64,000 nucleotides of DNA from Clostridium bovifaecis (GCA_009738435.1 CP046522.1:341249-405248); one strand, 5' to 3'. Positions 31,343-40,784 are shown, counted from the first letter of the stretch. The notes: generated by a model from the sequence alone, not told the origin. Program-made: numbers and translations.

Positions 31343-32080
31343 ATGATGGATGTTAAAAACTATACTTATGTGGCAAGTTGTGTGTTTACAAGAGAGGAAC
31401 CAGAATTGAGTGCGAAAATTCAAGATTATTTAAAACAGAGATTTAATATGCAGATAATAAGGTGCTGTGTCCCCAACTACAAAGTTGAGGAGTTTACGGC
31501 TGATATGCCGAAATGGTTGCAGCCTCGCTGGAAAGACACTCCACATTATAAAGACTTTGCTGCAGATAGCACAATGGTATATGTATGTCATAACTGTGCA
31601 GCAATTTTTCAAGAAACGATGCCGGAAGTAAAGAGGCTTTCACTGTGGGAACTCATTTTAAATGATACAGAATTTCCTTTTCCCGATTATTCGCATGAAA
31701 AAATGACATTACAGGATTGCTGGCGTTCCTATGATAACCGCCCAGAGCAAGAAGCTGTCCGTGCGTTGTTGCAGAAAATGAATGTGGATATTGTAGAGCA
31801 GGAGGAGAATTACGAAAAAACTCAGTTCTGCGGCATATCTTTGTACGCTTCTTCGCCAGCACGAAATCTGAAATTAGCTCCGAGAAGATTTGTGGAACAT
31901 GCAGAGGAGAAATTTATTCCGCATACAAAAGAAGAGCAGCTGGAATTGATGCAGGAACATTGCCAACCAATCACCACCGATAAAGTGGTTGCATACTGTC
32001 ACTATTGTATCAAAGGGCTCAAGCTTGGTGGAAAACAATCAAAGCATTTAGCAAGTCTGCTATTTGATACTCAGGAATAG
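31343..32080 (+). CDS. CCG-type cysteine-rich protein (HdrB-like fold)
   Basis: 245 aa. Near the N terminus the Cys spacing is ASC, 26 residues, CC, 39 residues, CHNC (CX26CCX39CXXC). This is close to the CCG motif that binds the active-site cluster in heterodisulfide reductase HdrB and related proteins. A second CHYC is near the C terminus, followed by GLKLGGK. ATG 31343 follows GGAGGT by six bases. The body is noticeably richer in G and C and uses codons unlike its neighbours (CTG, CGC, GCC), suggesting recent transfer. A redox function is inferred; no partner genes are present. Confidence 0.6.
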   Translation: MMDVKNYTYVASCVFTREEPELSAKIQDYLKQRFNMQIIRCCVPNYKVEEFTADMPKWLQPRWKDTPHYKDFAADSTMVYVCHNCAAIFQETMPEVKRLSLWELILNDTEFPFPDYSHEKMTLQDCWRSYDNRPEQEAVRALLQKMNVDIVEQEENYEKTQFCGISLYASSPARNLKLAPRRFVEHAEEKFIPHTKEEQLELMQEHCQPITTDKVVAYCHYCIKGLKLGGKQSKHLASLLFDTQE

Positions 32081-32095
32081 CAAGGAGGAATTAAA

Positions 32096-32189
32096 ATGAT
32101 TGATGAAAAAATTATATACTGGCTTCCTATAAAAAAATTGTGATAATGTTTATGTTCATGTAACAATAGACCCTAATGCCGTAAAGTAA
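32096..32189 (+). pseudogene. Small frameshifted gene remnant
   Basis: AAGGAGGA precedes ATG 32096. The frame MIDEKIIYWLPIKK stops at a seven-A run; shifting one base there continues as NCDNVYVHVTIDPNAVK and a stop at 32189. A good ribosome site with a slipped A run suggests a broken gene; family not recognised. Confidence 0.4.
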
Positions 32190-32302
32190 CAGAGAATATA
32201 AGAATGTCATCAACTTTATGATTGTTGTCATAATAGTATGTATCAAGTTTGGAATAAGGTTAGTTCACAATAATAGCGAGAGAATTAGAAGGATGTGTGA
32301 TT

Positions 32303-32791
32303 ATGTTCAGAGAAATGAGAAGAAAGAAACAATTATTATCCAAAGAAGAGACAATTGAAATTCTAAAGTCATGCACTTCTGGAGTTTTAGGTGTAATTGG
32401 TGAAGATGATTACCCGTATACCGTTCCAGTAAGTTACACTTTAAAAGGTGACAAAATATTTATTCATAGTGCAAAAGAAGGGCATAAGATTGACAGTATA
32501 AAAAGGAATGATAAGGTATCATTTTGTGTAATAGAAAAAGATGAAGTAATACAAAAAACTTTTACTACTCATTTTAGAAGTGTTTCCATCTTTGGTAGAG
32601 CAAGGATTCTTACAGAGGATTCCGAGAAGAGATATGTTCTCGAAAGTTTAGTTGAAAAATATTCACCTGACTATATTAAAGAAGGACAGCAGGCAATTGA
32701 GAAAGCATGGGATAGAGTATGTTTAGTTGAAGTCAAAATCGAACATATGACAGGTAAAGCCGCTATAGAAATTGTCAATAGTAAGAAGTAA
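32303..32791 (+). CDS. Pyridoxamine 5'-phosphate oxidase-family (NimA-like) protein
   Basis: 162 aa split-barrel flavin protein. Blocks: LLSKEETIEILKSCTSGVLGVIG, YPYTVPVSYTLKGDKIFIHSA, GHKIDSIKRNDKVSFCV and a FRSVSIFGRARI strand, as in the NimA/PPOX group that reduces small substrates with FMN or F420. ATG 32303, AAGGA nine bases upstream. Stand-alone; physiological substrate unknown, with nitroimidazole-type reduction known in relatives. Confidence 0.85.
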   Translation: MFREMRRKKQLLSKEETIEILKSCTSGVLGVIGEDDYPYTVPVSYTLKGDKIFIHSAKEGHKIDSIKRNDKVSFCVIEKDEVIQKTFTTHFRSVSIFGRARILTEDSEKRYVLESLVEKYSPDYIKEGQQAIEKAWDRVCLVEVKIEHMTGKAAIEIVNSKK

Positions 32792-33047
32792 ACCAGCTCG
32801 TACTCTTATAATAAAGTGTCATAAAAGTAAAACAAACTAAAGGCAGTCTTGAGAGGGAGAAAAGTTATGGCTGTCAAAGCAATGTTGATTTAAGTTGTAG
32901 GTAAAGAGATATCAGTGAACAGATGCTAAAGTATTGTATGATAGATAACAGCCTAAAGCATGATATAAGATGCTCTAGGCTAGGAAATCTCAATTTTATT
33001 TGTTAATTTTTTTACATATGGAGATGGTCTAGATATGCATGTCACTA
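32792..33047. other. Intergenic with a start-codon remnant
   Basis: GAGGGAG followed by ATG at 32867 opens only eight codons (MAVKAMLI, stop 32891-32893), probably the tip of a lost gene. A 12-bp imperfect hairpin (32950-32961 with 32970-32981) lacks a T run. Confidence 0.4.
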
Positions 33048-33707
33048 TCACTCTATATTGTTTACATCCTTTAAAATTTTCTCAAGCTTTTCGATAGATA
33101 CAATTCGCTCATTACACCTCTTGGTATCTAAACATATATCAAAGCCTATTGACCTATAAGCACCCTCCGCAGCATTAGCTGTTTTACAGATAGGGGAAAC
33201 AAAGGCAACTTCATTTCCCTTACCTACTCGATTGCAAAGTACACATATATGAGCGTTATTAGAAACAGGATTTGTAATTCTACATGACATGCCTACAAGT
33301 TTGCCATTCATATTGTAAGCTACAAATAATTTTCTAATGGAGTTATCAATCCAACCTAAATACACATTCTTTGAATCCTGTGAATTTAGGTTTGGTAATT
33401 TAAGCTTCTTTTCCTTTTTAAACAATCTACTAATTTGCGCATTTGTAATGTTTGGCATTCCATATACATATTGATCCAACTCAGCTAAATACTTACCGAT
33501 GTGAGATGAATCGGTTATTTTATTAATATTAAGTAGTTCTTTTTCTTCCTCAGATAAATTTGTAAAAGGATATAATATTTTTTCTTGTATATATGCCTTA
33601 ACAGATTCAATAACATTAATATCCACACAATTTTTGAAAGAATTATTTAAATCATATAAACACTTTCTTATATAATTATACTCATGCTTTTTTATAAAAG
33701 CATCCAT
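33048..33707 (-). CDS. FusB/FusC-type elongation factor G-binding protein
   Basis: 219 aa. The N-terminal helical bundle is followed by a C-terminal treble-clef zinc domain with Cys in MSCRITNP, HICVLC and SPICKT. Family members bind EF-G on the ribosome and rescue it from fusidic acid, or act as housekeeping EF-G-binding proteins. The start is ATG 33707; the GTG at 33719 is part of the AGAGGTG site. Nothing nearby indicates an antibiotic-resistance island. Confidence 0.8.
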   Translation of the reverse strand: MDAFIKKHEYNYIRKCLYDLNNSFKNCVDINVIESVKAYIQEKILYPFTNLSEEEKELLNINKITDSSHIGKYLAELDQYVYGMPNITNAQISRLFKKEKKLKLPNLNSQDSKNVYLGWIDNSIRKLFVAYNMNGKLVGMSCRITNPVSNNAHICVLCNRVGKGNEVAFVSPICKTANAAEGAYRSIGFDICLDTKRCNERIVSIEKLEKILKDVNNIE

Positions 33708-33902
33708 AAAATCAAGCACCTCTTTTCTAACATGTATTATTTTAATATAATGTTGCTTCCAATTTCACTTTACTATAAGTCCACAAACAAAAAGATTATT
33801 ATTACTCCAACTTAAAGTAACAATAATCATCCTGATTTAAAACGTAATACATGCATATTTACAATCATTTTACTTTTGAACCTTTAAATTAGATATATGG
33901 TA

Positions 33903-33930
33903 ACTTTCATTGGATTTCCTCAATGAAAGT
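33903..33930. other. 10-bp hairpin between the two minus-strand genes
   Basis: ACTTTCATTG/CAATGAAAGT with an 8-nt loop, just downstream of the CD3324-type gene on the minus strand; a possible weak terminator. Confidence 0.45.
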
Positions 33931-33953
33931 ATAACATGGTTTAAAATAAGCAT

Positions 33954-34259
33954 TCAATCTAATGAATAATTCTGTAATGATTGTGAGCACATAAGTTTTT
34001 GTTGACCTATTATTCTTCTTATACTTTTTTCTGACAGGTAATACTCTTGAGTTAGTTCATTAATAGTAGCTCCATCAATATATTTTTTATAAATCTCATT
34101 ATTTCTCACTTTAAGACTATTCTTTATACCACTCTTTTCTCCCCAAGCTTTATGATGCCCGTTTTTCCTGGGTACGTAAAGATATTTTCCATCTACATAT
34201 TCCTGTATTATTTTAACAATTTCCTCTGGTAACACATCTTGTGCCTTTACATAGTTCAT
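33954..34259 (-). CDS. CD3324-family DNA-binding protein
   Basis: 101 aa. N-terminal NYVKAQDVLPEEIVKIIQEYVDG, basic middle PRKNGHHKAWGEKSGIK, and a C-terminal helix-turn-helix (INELTQEYYLSEKSIRRIIGQ) match the small clostridial CD3324 family, which resembles Mor/HTH regulators. ATG 34259 follows GGAGGAG. Target unknown; a 175-bp interrupted palindrome begins 18 bp upstream. Confidence 0.85.
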   Translation of the reverse strand: MNYVKAQDVLPEEIVKIIQEYVDGKYLYVPRKNGHHKAWGEKSGIKNSLKVRNNEIYKKYIDGATINELTQEYYLSEKSIRRIIGQQKLMCSQSLQNYSLD

Positions 34260-34277
34260 TTCCTTACTCCTCCACTC

Positions 34278-34452
34278 TTATGAAAGTATTAAAGCAAAGA
34301 ATACAAAAAAGCTATGTGTTACAGAGCCTAAAACATGTACGCATTTTAGCTAACTTAACAGCTTAGGCTCCAAACAAAGCATAGCTGACTTTGTTGTAGT
34401 CTTTGCAAGGAGCAAGCTGATTTAGAGCTGAATGTATCACAGACCTTCATAA
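34278..34452. other. Long interrupted palindrome / structured RNA candidate
   Basis: Four nested exact pairings in order: TTATGAA (34278)/TTCATAA (34446), GCAAAGA (34294)/TCTTTGC (34400), AGCTATG (34310)/CATAGCT (34380), GAGCCTAA (34324)/TTAGGCTC (34363). It would be the 5' leader of the CD3324-type gene on the minus strand, or a small transposon remnant. Confidence 0.5.
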
Positions 34453-34686
34453 AAACACCCCCAATACATTATGCCATTATATCATAATTAACATAAAATT
34501 CAATATATAGAGATGTTAAGCATGAAAAAATTAATTTTTCTCTCGCCAATCTTTAATTTTTAGATTATAATCATTAAATATAAACTTGTAATAATCATCA
34601 AAAAAATACTCTAAGATTTAAAAAGTGTATGATATACTAGGATTTTAAAAAGAGTATAAATGTTATACAGAATAAATATAAAGGGG

Positions 34687-34732
34687 GTATAGAGACACTT
34701 TTTTAGAGGGAGTATCTCTATACTTCTTTTTT
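34687..34732 (+). terminator. Terminator upstream of polC
   Basis: Stem GTATAGAGA/TCTCTATAC (34687-34695 with 34715-34723) followed by TTCTTTTTT. No coding gene precedes it on this strand, so it ends an upstream transcript such as a small RNA, or is a relic. Confidence 0.65.
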
Positions 34733-34737
34733 CCACA

Positions 34738-34766
34738 TGACAAATCATAAGTCTACCTTATATAAT
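34738..34766 (+). promoter_or_regulatory. Sigma-A promoter of polC
   Basis: TGACAA (34738-34743), 17-bp spacer, TATAAT (34761-34766), 38 bp before the polC start. Confidence 0.75.
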
Positions 34767-34804
34767 AGTAGCATACTAAAAATTTTTGAGAGAAGGTAAG
34801 TAAC

Positions 34805-37800
34805 ATGAAAAGAGTAAATGAAATTTTTAGTGATTATGAAGCAGAGGGGAACATTAATACTGCCATTGTAGAAGGGGTAGTCTTAAGGAAAAATACTAAA
34901 ACCTTGGAGATGAAAATCAGGTCGGATAAATATATTGAAATAAGAGAATTTGAATGTCTTAATAAGTTTATAAGAGAAAGATTTGCCTTAGAAGATTCTA
35001 AAATCGCTGTAAAATATGATGATGGAACGGAAAAAAAGCCTGTAGAAGGGGAACTCAAAAATATTATATTTTCCATGGCAGATAAGTATCCAGCTTTGAA
35101 AGCAGTGCTCAACAATTGTGAATATGAAGTGGATGAAAGCACTATAAATTTTAATTTTAAAGTTGTGGTATCAAGATTTTTAAAGGCCATGAATTACGAT
35201 AAAAAAATCCACGAGGCCGTAAAAAACTTATACGGTACATCATATCAAATAAATTTTGTTGATAAAGTTAGTAGTGAAGAATTATTAAGGATGGCAGAGG
35301 ATGCACGTGCAAAGGAAAAGCTGCTTATTCAAAACGAAGTTAAGGCTACACCAAGCAATAGTGCCCCTAAAGTACCTAAGGAAGCTGCAGAAATAAGGCA
35401 GGAAGTAAAATCAGAAGCCGGTGGAAAAAAAGGTGATCCATTCTTAATATTAGGCAGAAACTCTAAAATTAAAGATTCTATAATAAAAATTACTGACATT
35501 ACACCGGACGAGGGCAGGATAGCATTAGAGGGTGAAATATCCAATATAGAATCAAGGGAATTAAAAAGCGGAAAAACACTAATTTCCTTTGACTTATATG
35601 ATGGCTCAAGTTCCATGACCTGTAAAAGCTTTATTAAGCCAGGTGAAGACGGTGAAGTATTATCAAGACTTAAAAGTGCAAAGGGCATTAGGCTTGCCGG
35701 AAATGCAGGTTATAGCAAGTTTTCTGGAGAAGTTGAGCTTATTGCCAACACTATAGTAGAGACAGAAGGTAGAAAGAGAACTAAGAGGCAAGATAATGCA
35801 CAGATGAAGAGGGTTGAGCTTCACATGCATACACAGATGAGTCAGATGGATGCCATGACCAGTGCTACTGATTTGATAAAAAGAGCTATGAGTTGGGGTA
35901 TGAAGTCAATTGCTATAACGGACCATGGAGTGGTACAGTCCTTTCCTGAGGCACATAAGCTATTGGGACGCGATAATCAAGACATGAAGGTTATATATGG
36001 AGTGGAAGCCTATTTGGCACCGGATAAAAAGCCTTCTGTAACAAACACTAAGGGACAGAGCATTGATACCACCTATTGTGTGCTGGATTTGGAGACCACA
36101 GGATTTTCACCAAAAACAGAAAAAATTACTGAAATAGGAATCATGAAGCTTAAAGATGGTAAGGTAATAGATAAATTTAGTTGCTTTGTAAATCCTGAAA
36201 AACCTATTCCATCAAGAGTTGTGGAGGTTACCAAGATAACCGATGATATGGTAGCAAATGCGGAAACTATAGAACTGGTATTTCCTAAAATGCTGGATTT
36301 TATTAATGGAAGTGTTTTAGTTGCCCACAATGCTGAGTTTGATATAGGATTCTTAAAATATAATGCTAAGGTTTTAGGCTATGATTTCGACTTTACATAC
36401 TTGGATACCTTGTCCTTAGCAAAGGAGCTATTCCCTGATTTTAAAACCTATAAATTAGGAAGAATTGCTAAACATCTTGGCATAAAGGTGGAGGTTGCCC
36501 ATAGAGCCTTAGATGACGTTGATACCACTGTTAAGGTGTTTAATGTAATGCTTGAAAAGTTAAAGGAAAGAGGAGTAAGAACCCTTGAGGATATAGACAT
36601 ATATGCCTCCGATGAAGAGGCATCCATGCAAGAGTATAAAAAGCTTAAAACCTATCACGCAATAATATTAGCAAAGGATTATGTAGGATTAAAGAATTTA
36701 TATAAGCTGGTATCCTATTCGCATTTAGATTACTTTTATAAAAAACCACGTATATTAAAGAGCCTTTATAAAAAATACTCTGAAGGCTTAATCCTTGGTA
36801 GTGCCTGCAGCGAAGGAGAGCTTTATCAGGCAATTTTACTTGGAAAGTCAGATGAGGAAATTGAAGCAATTGCAGAGGAGTACGATTATTTAGAAATCCA
36901 ACCTTTAGGGAATAATGATTATTTAGTAAGACAAGAGCAAGTACCAAACAAAGAATATTTGAAGGAAATCAACAAAAAAATTGTATCTCTTGGTGAGAAG
37001 CTGAATAAACCTGTAGTGGCAACGGGAGATGTTCACTTTATAGATCCTGAGGATGAGATATACAGGCGTATACTAGAAGCAGGTCAGGGCTTTAAAGATG
37101 CAGATAATCAGGCCCCACTATACTTAAGAACCACTGAGGAGATGCTTAAGGAATTTTACTACTTAGGAGAGGAAAAGGCATATGAAGTTGTAGTAACAAA
37201 CACCAATAAGATATCAGATATGTGTGAGCAGATAAGTCCAATTTCACCGGAGAAAGCCACACCACACATAGATGGCTGCGAGCAGACTATTAGAGATATT
37301 ACCTTTGGGAAGGCACATGAGCTATATGGTGATCCACTGCCTGAACTTGTTCAGCAAAGACTGGATAGAGAGTTAGATTCCATTATAAAAAATGGATTCT
37401 CAGTAATGTATATTATTGCTCAAAAGCTGGTATGGAAATCAAACGAGGATGGTTACCTGGTAGGTTCCAGAGGTTCCGTTGGTTCCTCTGTTGTAGCATA
37501 TATGACAGGTATAACAGAAGTAAATGCGCTGCCGCCGCACTATAGGTGCCCAAACTGCAAACATTCAGACTTTACGGATTACGGCTATAAAATCGGGTTT
37601 GACTTACCGGATAAGTTGTGTCCTGTTTGCGGAGAAAAGCTGCTTAAGGATGGCATAGATATTCCTTTCGAAACCTTCTTAGGCTTCAATGGGGATAAGG
37701 AGCCGGATATAGACTTGAATTTCTCAGGAGAATATCAGGCAAAGGCTCATAGATATACAGAAGTTATCTTTGGAAAGGGCACAACCTTTAAGGCAGGAAC

Positions 37801-39151
37801 CATAGGTACCATAGCAGAAAAAACAGCCTTTGGATACGTGAAAAAGTATTTTGAGGAAAAGAACATCCCAGTGAACAAGGCAGAGATCCTGAGAATCTCA
37901 AAAGGCTGTACAGGAATAAAAAGAACCACAGGGCAGCACCCTGGTGGAATCATAGTAGTGCCTAAGGGAAGAGAAATCTTTGAATTTTGCCCAGTGCAGC
38001 ATCCTGCTGATGATTCGAATTCAGATATTATAACAACACATTTTGACTATCACTCTATTGACCAGAACTTATTGAAGCTGGATATACTGGGCCATGACGA
38101 CCCTACAGTAATAAGAATGCTTCAAGATATCACTGGAGTGGACCCGCAAAAGATACCTATGGATGATAAGGAGACCATGTCTATATTTTCATCTACAGAA
38201 GCTTTGGGGGTAACACCACAGCAGATAAATTCCAAGGTAGGAACCTTTGGCGTACCTGAGTTTGGAACAAAATTTGTAAGGGGAATGCTTTTGGACACAA
38301 TGCCAAAAACCTTTATGGATTTAATATGTATATCGGGACTTTCTCATGGTACTGACGTATGGCTGGGAAATGCAAAGGACTTAATTGACGGGGGAATAGT
38401 TACCAGCATCAGTGAAGCCGTATGTACCAGAGATGATATTATGGTTTATCTTATTAAAAAAGGCCTTCCGCCAAACTCTGCATTTAAGATAATGGAGTTA
38501 GTTCGTAAAGGAAAGGCCTTAAAGGATCCAAAATTCCCTGAATATGAGGAGTTAATGAGGGAGCATGATGTGCCGGAATGGTATATAGATTCCTGTAAAA
38601 AGATAAAATACATGTTCCCTAAGGCCCATGCTGCAGCCTATGTAATGATGGCTTTCAGAATTGCTTGGTTTAAGGTGCACATACCTAAGGCCTATTACTC
38701 AGCTTATTTTTCCATCAGAGCAAAAGCCTTTGACGCAGAATTTATGATCTTCGGAAAAGAAAAGGTTAAAGAAAAGATGAAGGAAATTGAAATGATGGGT
38801 AACGAAGCCGCTCCTAAGGATAAGGATATGTACGATGACCTGGAGATTGTTTTGGAAATGTACGAGAGAGGCATTAAATTTCTGCCTATTGATTTATATA
38901 AGTCTCATGCCACGAAATTCCTACTAGAAGAGGATAGCATAAGACCACCTCTAAACAGTATATCCGGCATGGGAACTGTGGCAGCAGAAGGTATATATAA
39001 TGCATCCCATGAAGAGAAGCCTCTAAGTTCTATAGAAGATCTAAGAAAACGTGCTAAGATTGGAAATTCCGCTGTAGATTTACTCAGAAAATTTGGCTGC
39101 TTAACAGGTCTTCCGGAAAGTGATCAAATGAGTTTTTTCGATGCGGTTTAA
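34805..39151 (+). CDS. polC: DNA polymerase III alpha subunit, PolC type
   Basis: 1448 aa, full length. Order: N-terminal domain, OB fold (~225-325), PHP domain from ~337 (VELHMHTQMSQMDAM), proofreading exonuclease inserted at ~422-590 (CVLDLETTGF ... AHNAEFDIGF ... HRALDDV), then the polymerase core with SRGSVGSS, a four-Cys zinc module (CPNC ... CPVCG), catalytic PDIDLNFSG and LKLDILGHDDPT. All key residues are present. It is the leading-strand replicase of low-GC Gram-positives. It lacks its usual ispG/rimP/nusA neighbours and lies alone among gene fragments, so it is a relocated or second copy. Confidence 0.95.
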   Translation: MKRVNEIFSDYEAEGNINTAIVEGVVLRKNTKTLEMKIRSDKYIEIREFECLNKFIRERFALEDSKIAVKYDDGTEKKPVEGELKNIIFSMADKYPALKAVLNNCEYEVDESTINFNFKVVVSRFLKAMNYDKKIHEAVKNLYGTSYQINFVDKVSSEELLRMAEDARAKEKLLIQNEVKATPSNSAPKVPKEAAEIRQEVKSEAGGKKGDPFLILGRNSKIKDSIIKITDITPDEGRIALEGEISNIESRELKSGKTLISFDLYDGSSSMTCKSFIKPGEDGEVLSRLKSAKGIRLAGNAGYSKFSGEVELIANTIVETEGRKRTKRQDNAQMKRVELHMHTQMSQMDAMTSATDLIKRAMSWGMKSIAITDHGVVQSFPEAHKLLGRDNQDMKVIYGVEAYLAPDKKPSVTNTKGQSIDTTYCVLDLETTGFSPKTEKITEIGIMKLKDGKVIDKFSCFVNPEKPIPSRVVEVTKITDDMVANAETIELVFPKMLDFINGSVLVAHNAEFDIGFLKYNAKVLGYDFDFTYLDTLSLAKELFPDFKTYKLGRIAKHLGIKVEVAHRALDDVDTTVKVFNVMLEKLKERGVRTLEDIDIYASDEEASMQEYKKLKTYHAIILAKDYVGLKNLYKLVSYSHLDYFYKKPRILKSLYKKYSEGLILGSACSEGELYQAILLGKSDEEIEAIAEEYDYLEIQPLGNNDYLVRQEQVPNKEYLKEINKKIVSLGEKLNKPVVATGDVHFIDPEDEIYRRILEAGQGFKDADNQAPLYLRTTEEMLKEFYYLGEEKAYEVVVTNTNKISDMCEQISPISPEKATPHIDGCEQTIRDITFGKAHELYGDPLPELVQQRLDRELDSIIKNGFSVMYIIAQKLVWKSNEDGYLVGSRGSVGSSVVAYMTGITEVNALPPHYRCPNCKHSDFTDYGYKIGFDLPDKLCPVCGEKLLKDGIDIPFETFLGFNGDKEPDIDLNFSGEYQAKAHRYTEVIFGKGTTFKAGTIGTIAEKTAFGYVKKYFEEKNIPVNKAEILRISKGCTGIKRTTGQHPGGIIVVPKGREIFEFCPVQHPADDSNSDIITTHFDYHSIDQNLLKLDILGHDDPTVIRMLQDITGVDPQKIPMDDKETMSIFSSTEALGVTPQQINSKVGTFGVPEFGTKFVRGMLLDTMPKTFMDLICISGLSHGTDVWLGNAKDLIDGGIVTSISEAVCTRDDIMVYLIKKGLPPNSAFKIMELVRKGKALKDPKFPEYEELMREHDVPEWYIDSCKKIKYMFPKAHAAAYVMMAFRIAWFKVHIPKAYYSAYFSIRAKAFDAEFMIFGKEKVKEKMKEIEMMGNEAAPKDKDMYDDLEIVLEMYERGIKFLPIDLYKSHATKFLLEEDSIRPPLNSISGMGTVAAEGIYNASHEEKPLSSIEDLRKRAKIGNSAVDLLRKFGCLTGLPESDQMSFFDAV

Positions 39152-39215
39152 GTAGAGATTTTTTACTATTGGATATAGTACTTACCATTGGTGTCATTCC
39201 AATTGCATAATAAAG

Positions 39216-39274
39216 ACTAACCCTGCTAAATAGATAAAGTGAAAGTTCTTTCAAATCTATTTAGCAGGGTTAGT
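39216..39274 (+). terminator. Terminator after polC
   Basis: 20-bp perfect stem (39216-39235 with 39255-39274), 19-nt loop, then TTTCTTA. Confidence 0.8.
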
Positions 39275-39295
39275 TTCTTACTTTGCACTTTGTAG

Positions 39296-39652
39296 TTACA
39301 CAGCTACAGTTTTCTCTACTGCAGAACCAAGAAATCCTGCTACTTGCTTAAACATATTAATAACTGCAGAGGCATGTACCAGCAGTTTATTAGGTAAAGC
39401 ACTTATAAGTGTTCCAGCAAATATATTGGTAATAACAATAATATCACCCCATCCTTTATTTCCTATATTACTAAACCCATACAGCATTAAGCCAAATCCT
39501 GCTGTTGATAGAATAATGGACAGGAAGTCTATCTTAGGATTCTTTAATGGTATAACATCCTTCATAAAGAAAGCTGAACCTCTTTTTTCAGGAGGAAAAA
39601 CCATAAGAAGGGCAGTATTTAATAAAGGTATCATTATGGCATTAACTAGCAT
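39296..39652 (-). pseudogene. DHA2-family MFS multidrug exporter remnant
   Basis: Pieces of an EmrB/QacA-type exporter are joined with gaps: IPLLNTALLMVFPPEKRGSA, then KIDFLSIILSTAGFGLMLYG, then LLVHASAVINMFKQVAGFLG. Each is recognisable but large intervening segments are missing and both termini are lost. The genuine protein would be about 450-500 aa. Confidence 0.7.
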
Positions 39653-39745
39653 AAGTGCTTTGTTATATTCTTTTCTATGTATATCTTTTTATCAGTAGCA
39701 TTGTTTCTTGTTCACAATGGCGTATACAATAAAACAACTCTAATA

Positions 39746-39759
39746 TGTCATAATTGACA
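39746..39759. promoter_or_regulatory. Operator candidate TGTCA-N4-TGACA, site 1
   Basis: TGTCATAATTGACA. Together with site 2, 57 bp downstream, it lies beside the ruined exporter gene, a position typical for a TetR- or MarR-type repressor. Confidence 0.45.
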
Positions 39760-39796
39760 CATCATAATCAACATTATATATACTATACTGATTTTA

Positions 39797-39822
39797 TCTA
39801 TATGTCAGTGTTGACATATAGA
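39797..39822. promoter_or_regulatory. Operator candidate TGTCA-N4-TGACA, site 2
   Basis: Perfect 11-bp arms TCTATATGTCA and TGACATATAGA around GTGT; its inner core repeats site 1. Confidence 0.5.
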
Positions 39823-40229
39823 TTTCTAGAGATGAAAGAAAATTAAATTCAATGGGTGTATAATCGTTTATCAAGCCTTGATAGGTCAGTACAAAGACAT
39901 ATTGCTAGAAGGTATTACGGCAGTTTTATTTAAATCAAAGTAAGAAAGATTCAAAGATATTTAAAATAACATAAGTCCAGTAAAAAATTGTAAATTAAAA
40001 ATAAGCACTCCAGTAGATAATGAAAAAGTAATCATGTTAGAACTTCTAAGTAGAAGGAAGCAGAAGAAATTTTAGAATCTTTCAAACAGCCAGGTATAGT
40101 TTGGATAGTTTAACTACTATTCAAAATGTACTCTTTTCAGAATTAGAATACTACGTCTGAAGCAATATGTGAAAAGGTCCTTAGTTTTATAAATGAGAAT
40201 GAGTACTAAAAATTAGGAGATGATAACAA
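39823..40229. other. Intergenic, decayed coding DNA
   Basis: Fragments that look once-coding (for example SSLDRSVQRHIARRYYG around 39870-39930, and a frame ending ICEKVLSFINENEY near 40208) but with many stops. Possibly the regulator that used the operators just upstream; not assignable. Confidence 0.4.
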
Positions 40230-40358
40230 ATGATTATAAACAAGGATAAGATTGCGGCATTGGAAGTGGCTATGAGACAGATAGAAAAACAGTTCGGAAA
40301 AGGCGCTATTATGAAACTTGGATCAAATATTAGTTTTAGTACATTATGTAGGCCATAG
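40230..40358 (+). pseudogene. recA: 5' fragment of recA
   Basis: TTAGGAGA precedes ATG 40230. Forty-two codons include [20 protein letters not shown] and IMKLGSN, the RecA N terminus, then unrelated residues and a stop. Only the first ~33 RecA residues remain; the ATPase core is absent. A functional recA must exist elsewhere. Confidence 0.8.
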
Positions 40359-40541
40359 CTTAACTGAGTCTATTAAGAGGGAATCAAAACAAAATTATAT
40401 AAAAGTTGCGTTTTCAAAGCGTTCATGGGTGTACATGGAGAAGATTATAACATCGATTTGTTAATGAGATATCAAAATGTTAGAAAAAATCTTAACTAAC
40501 TTTAATCAAAATGAAGAAAGAGCGGGGTAAAATATAACTTT

Positions 40542-40690
40542 ATGAGTAAAGATATATGTATTGGTGGAAGCTGTACGATTTTGCTAGGAGTAACGATTGC
40601 AGATAATGAAGTAGTTGCAGCAGGTTCCAGCATATTCTAGCCAATACTGTCGCAGGAGATAATCCTGAAAGGTTTATTAAAAAAATTTAA
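40542..40690 (+). pseudogene. Hexapeptide acetyltransferase fragment
   Basis: KDICIGGSCTILLGVTIADN and EVVAAGSS match the left-handed beta-helix end of maltose/galactoside O-acetyltransferases. A frameshift after SS leads into ANTVAGDNPERFIKKI in another frame, the normal C terminus. The N-terminal half is gone. Confidence 0.7.
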
Positions 40691-40784
40691 GGCAGAAGTA
40701 TAAAGCTAAAATATTTATTATCTTTTTTAGTGGGGTGGTATAATGGGATTATAATGAATTGATATTTTGTGAAGGAGAATGAAA

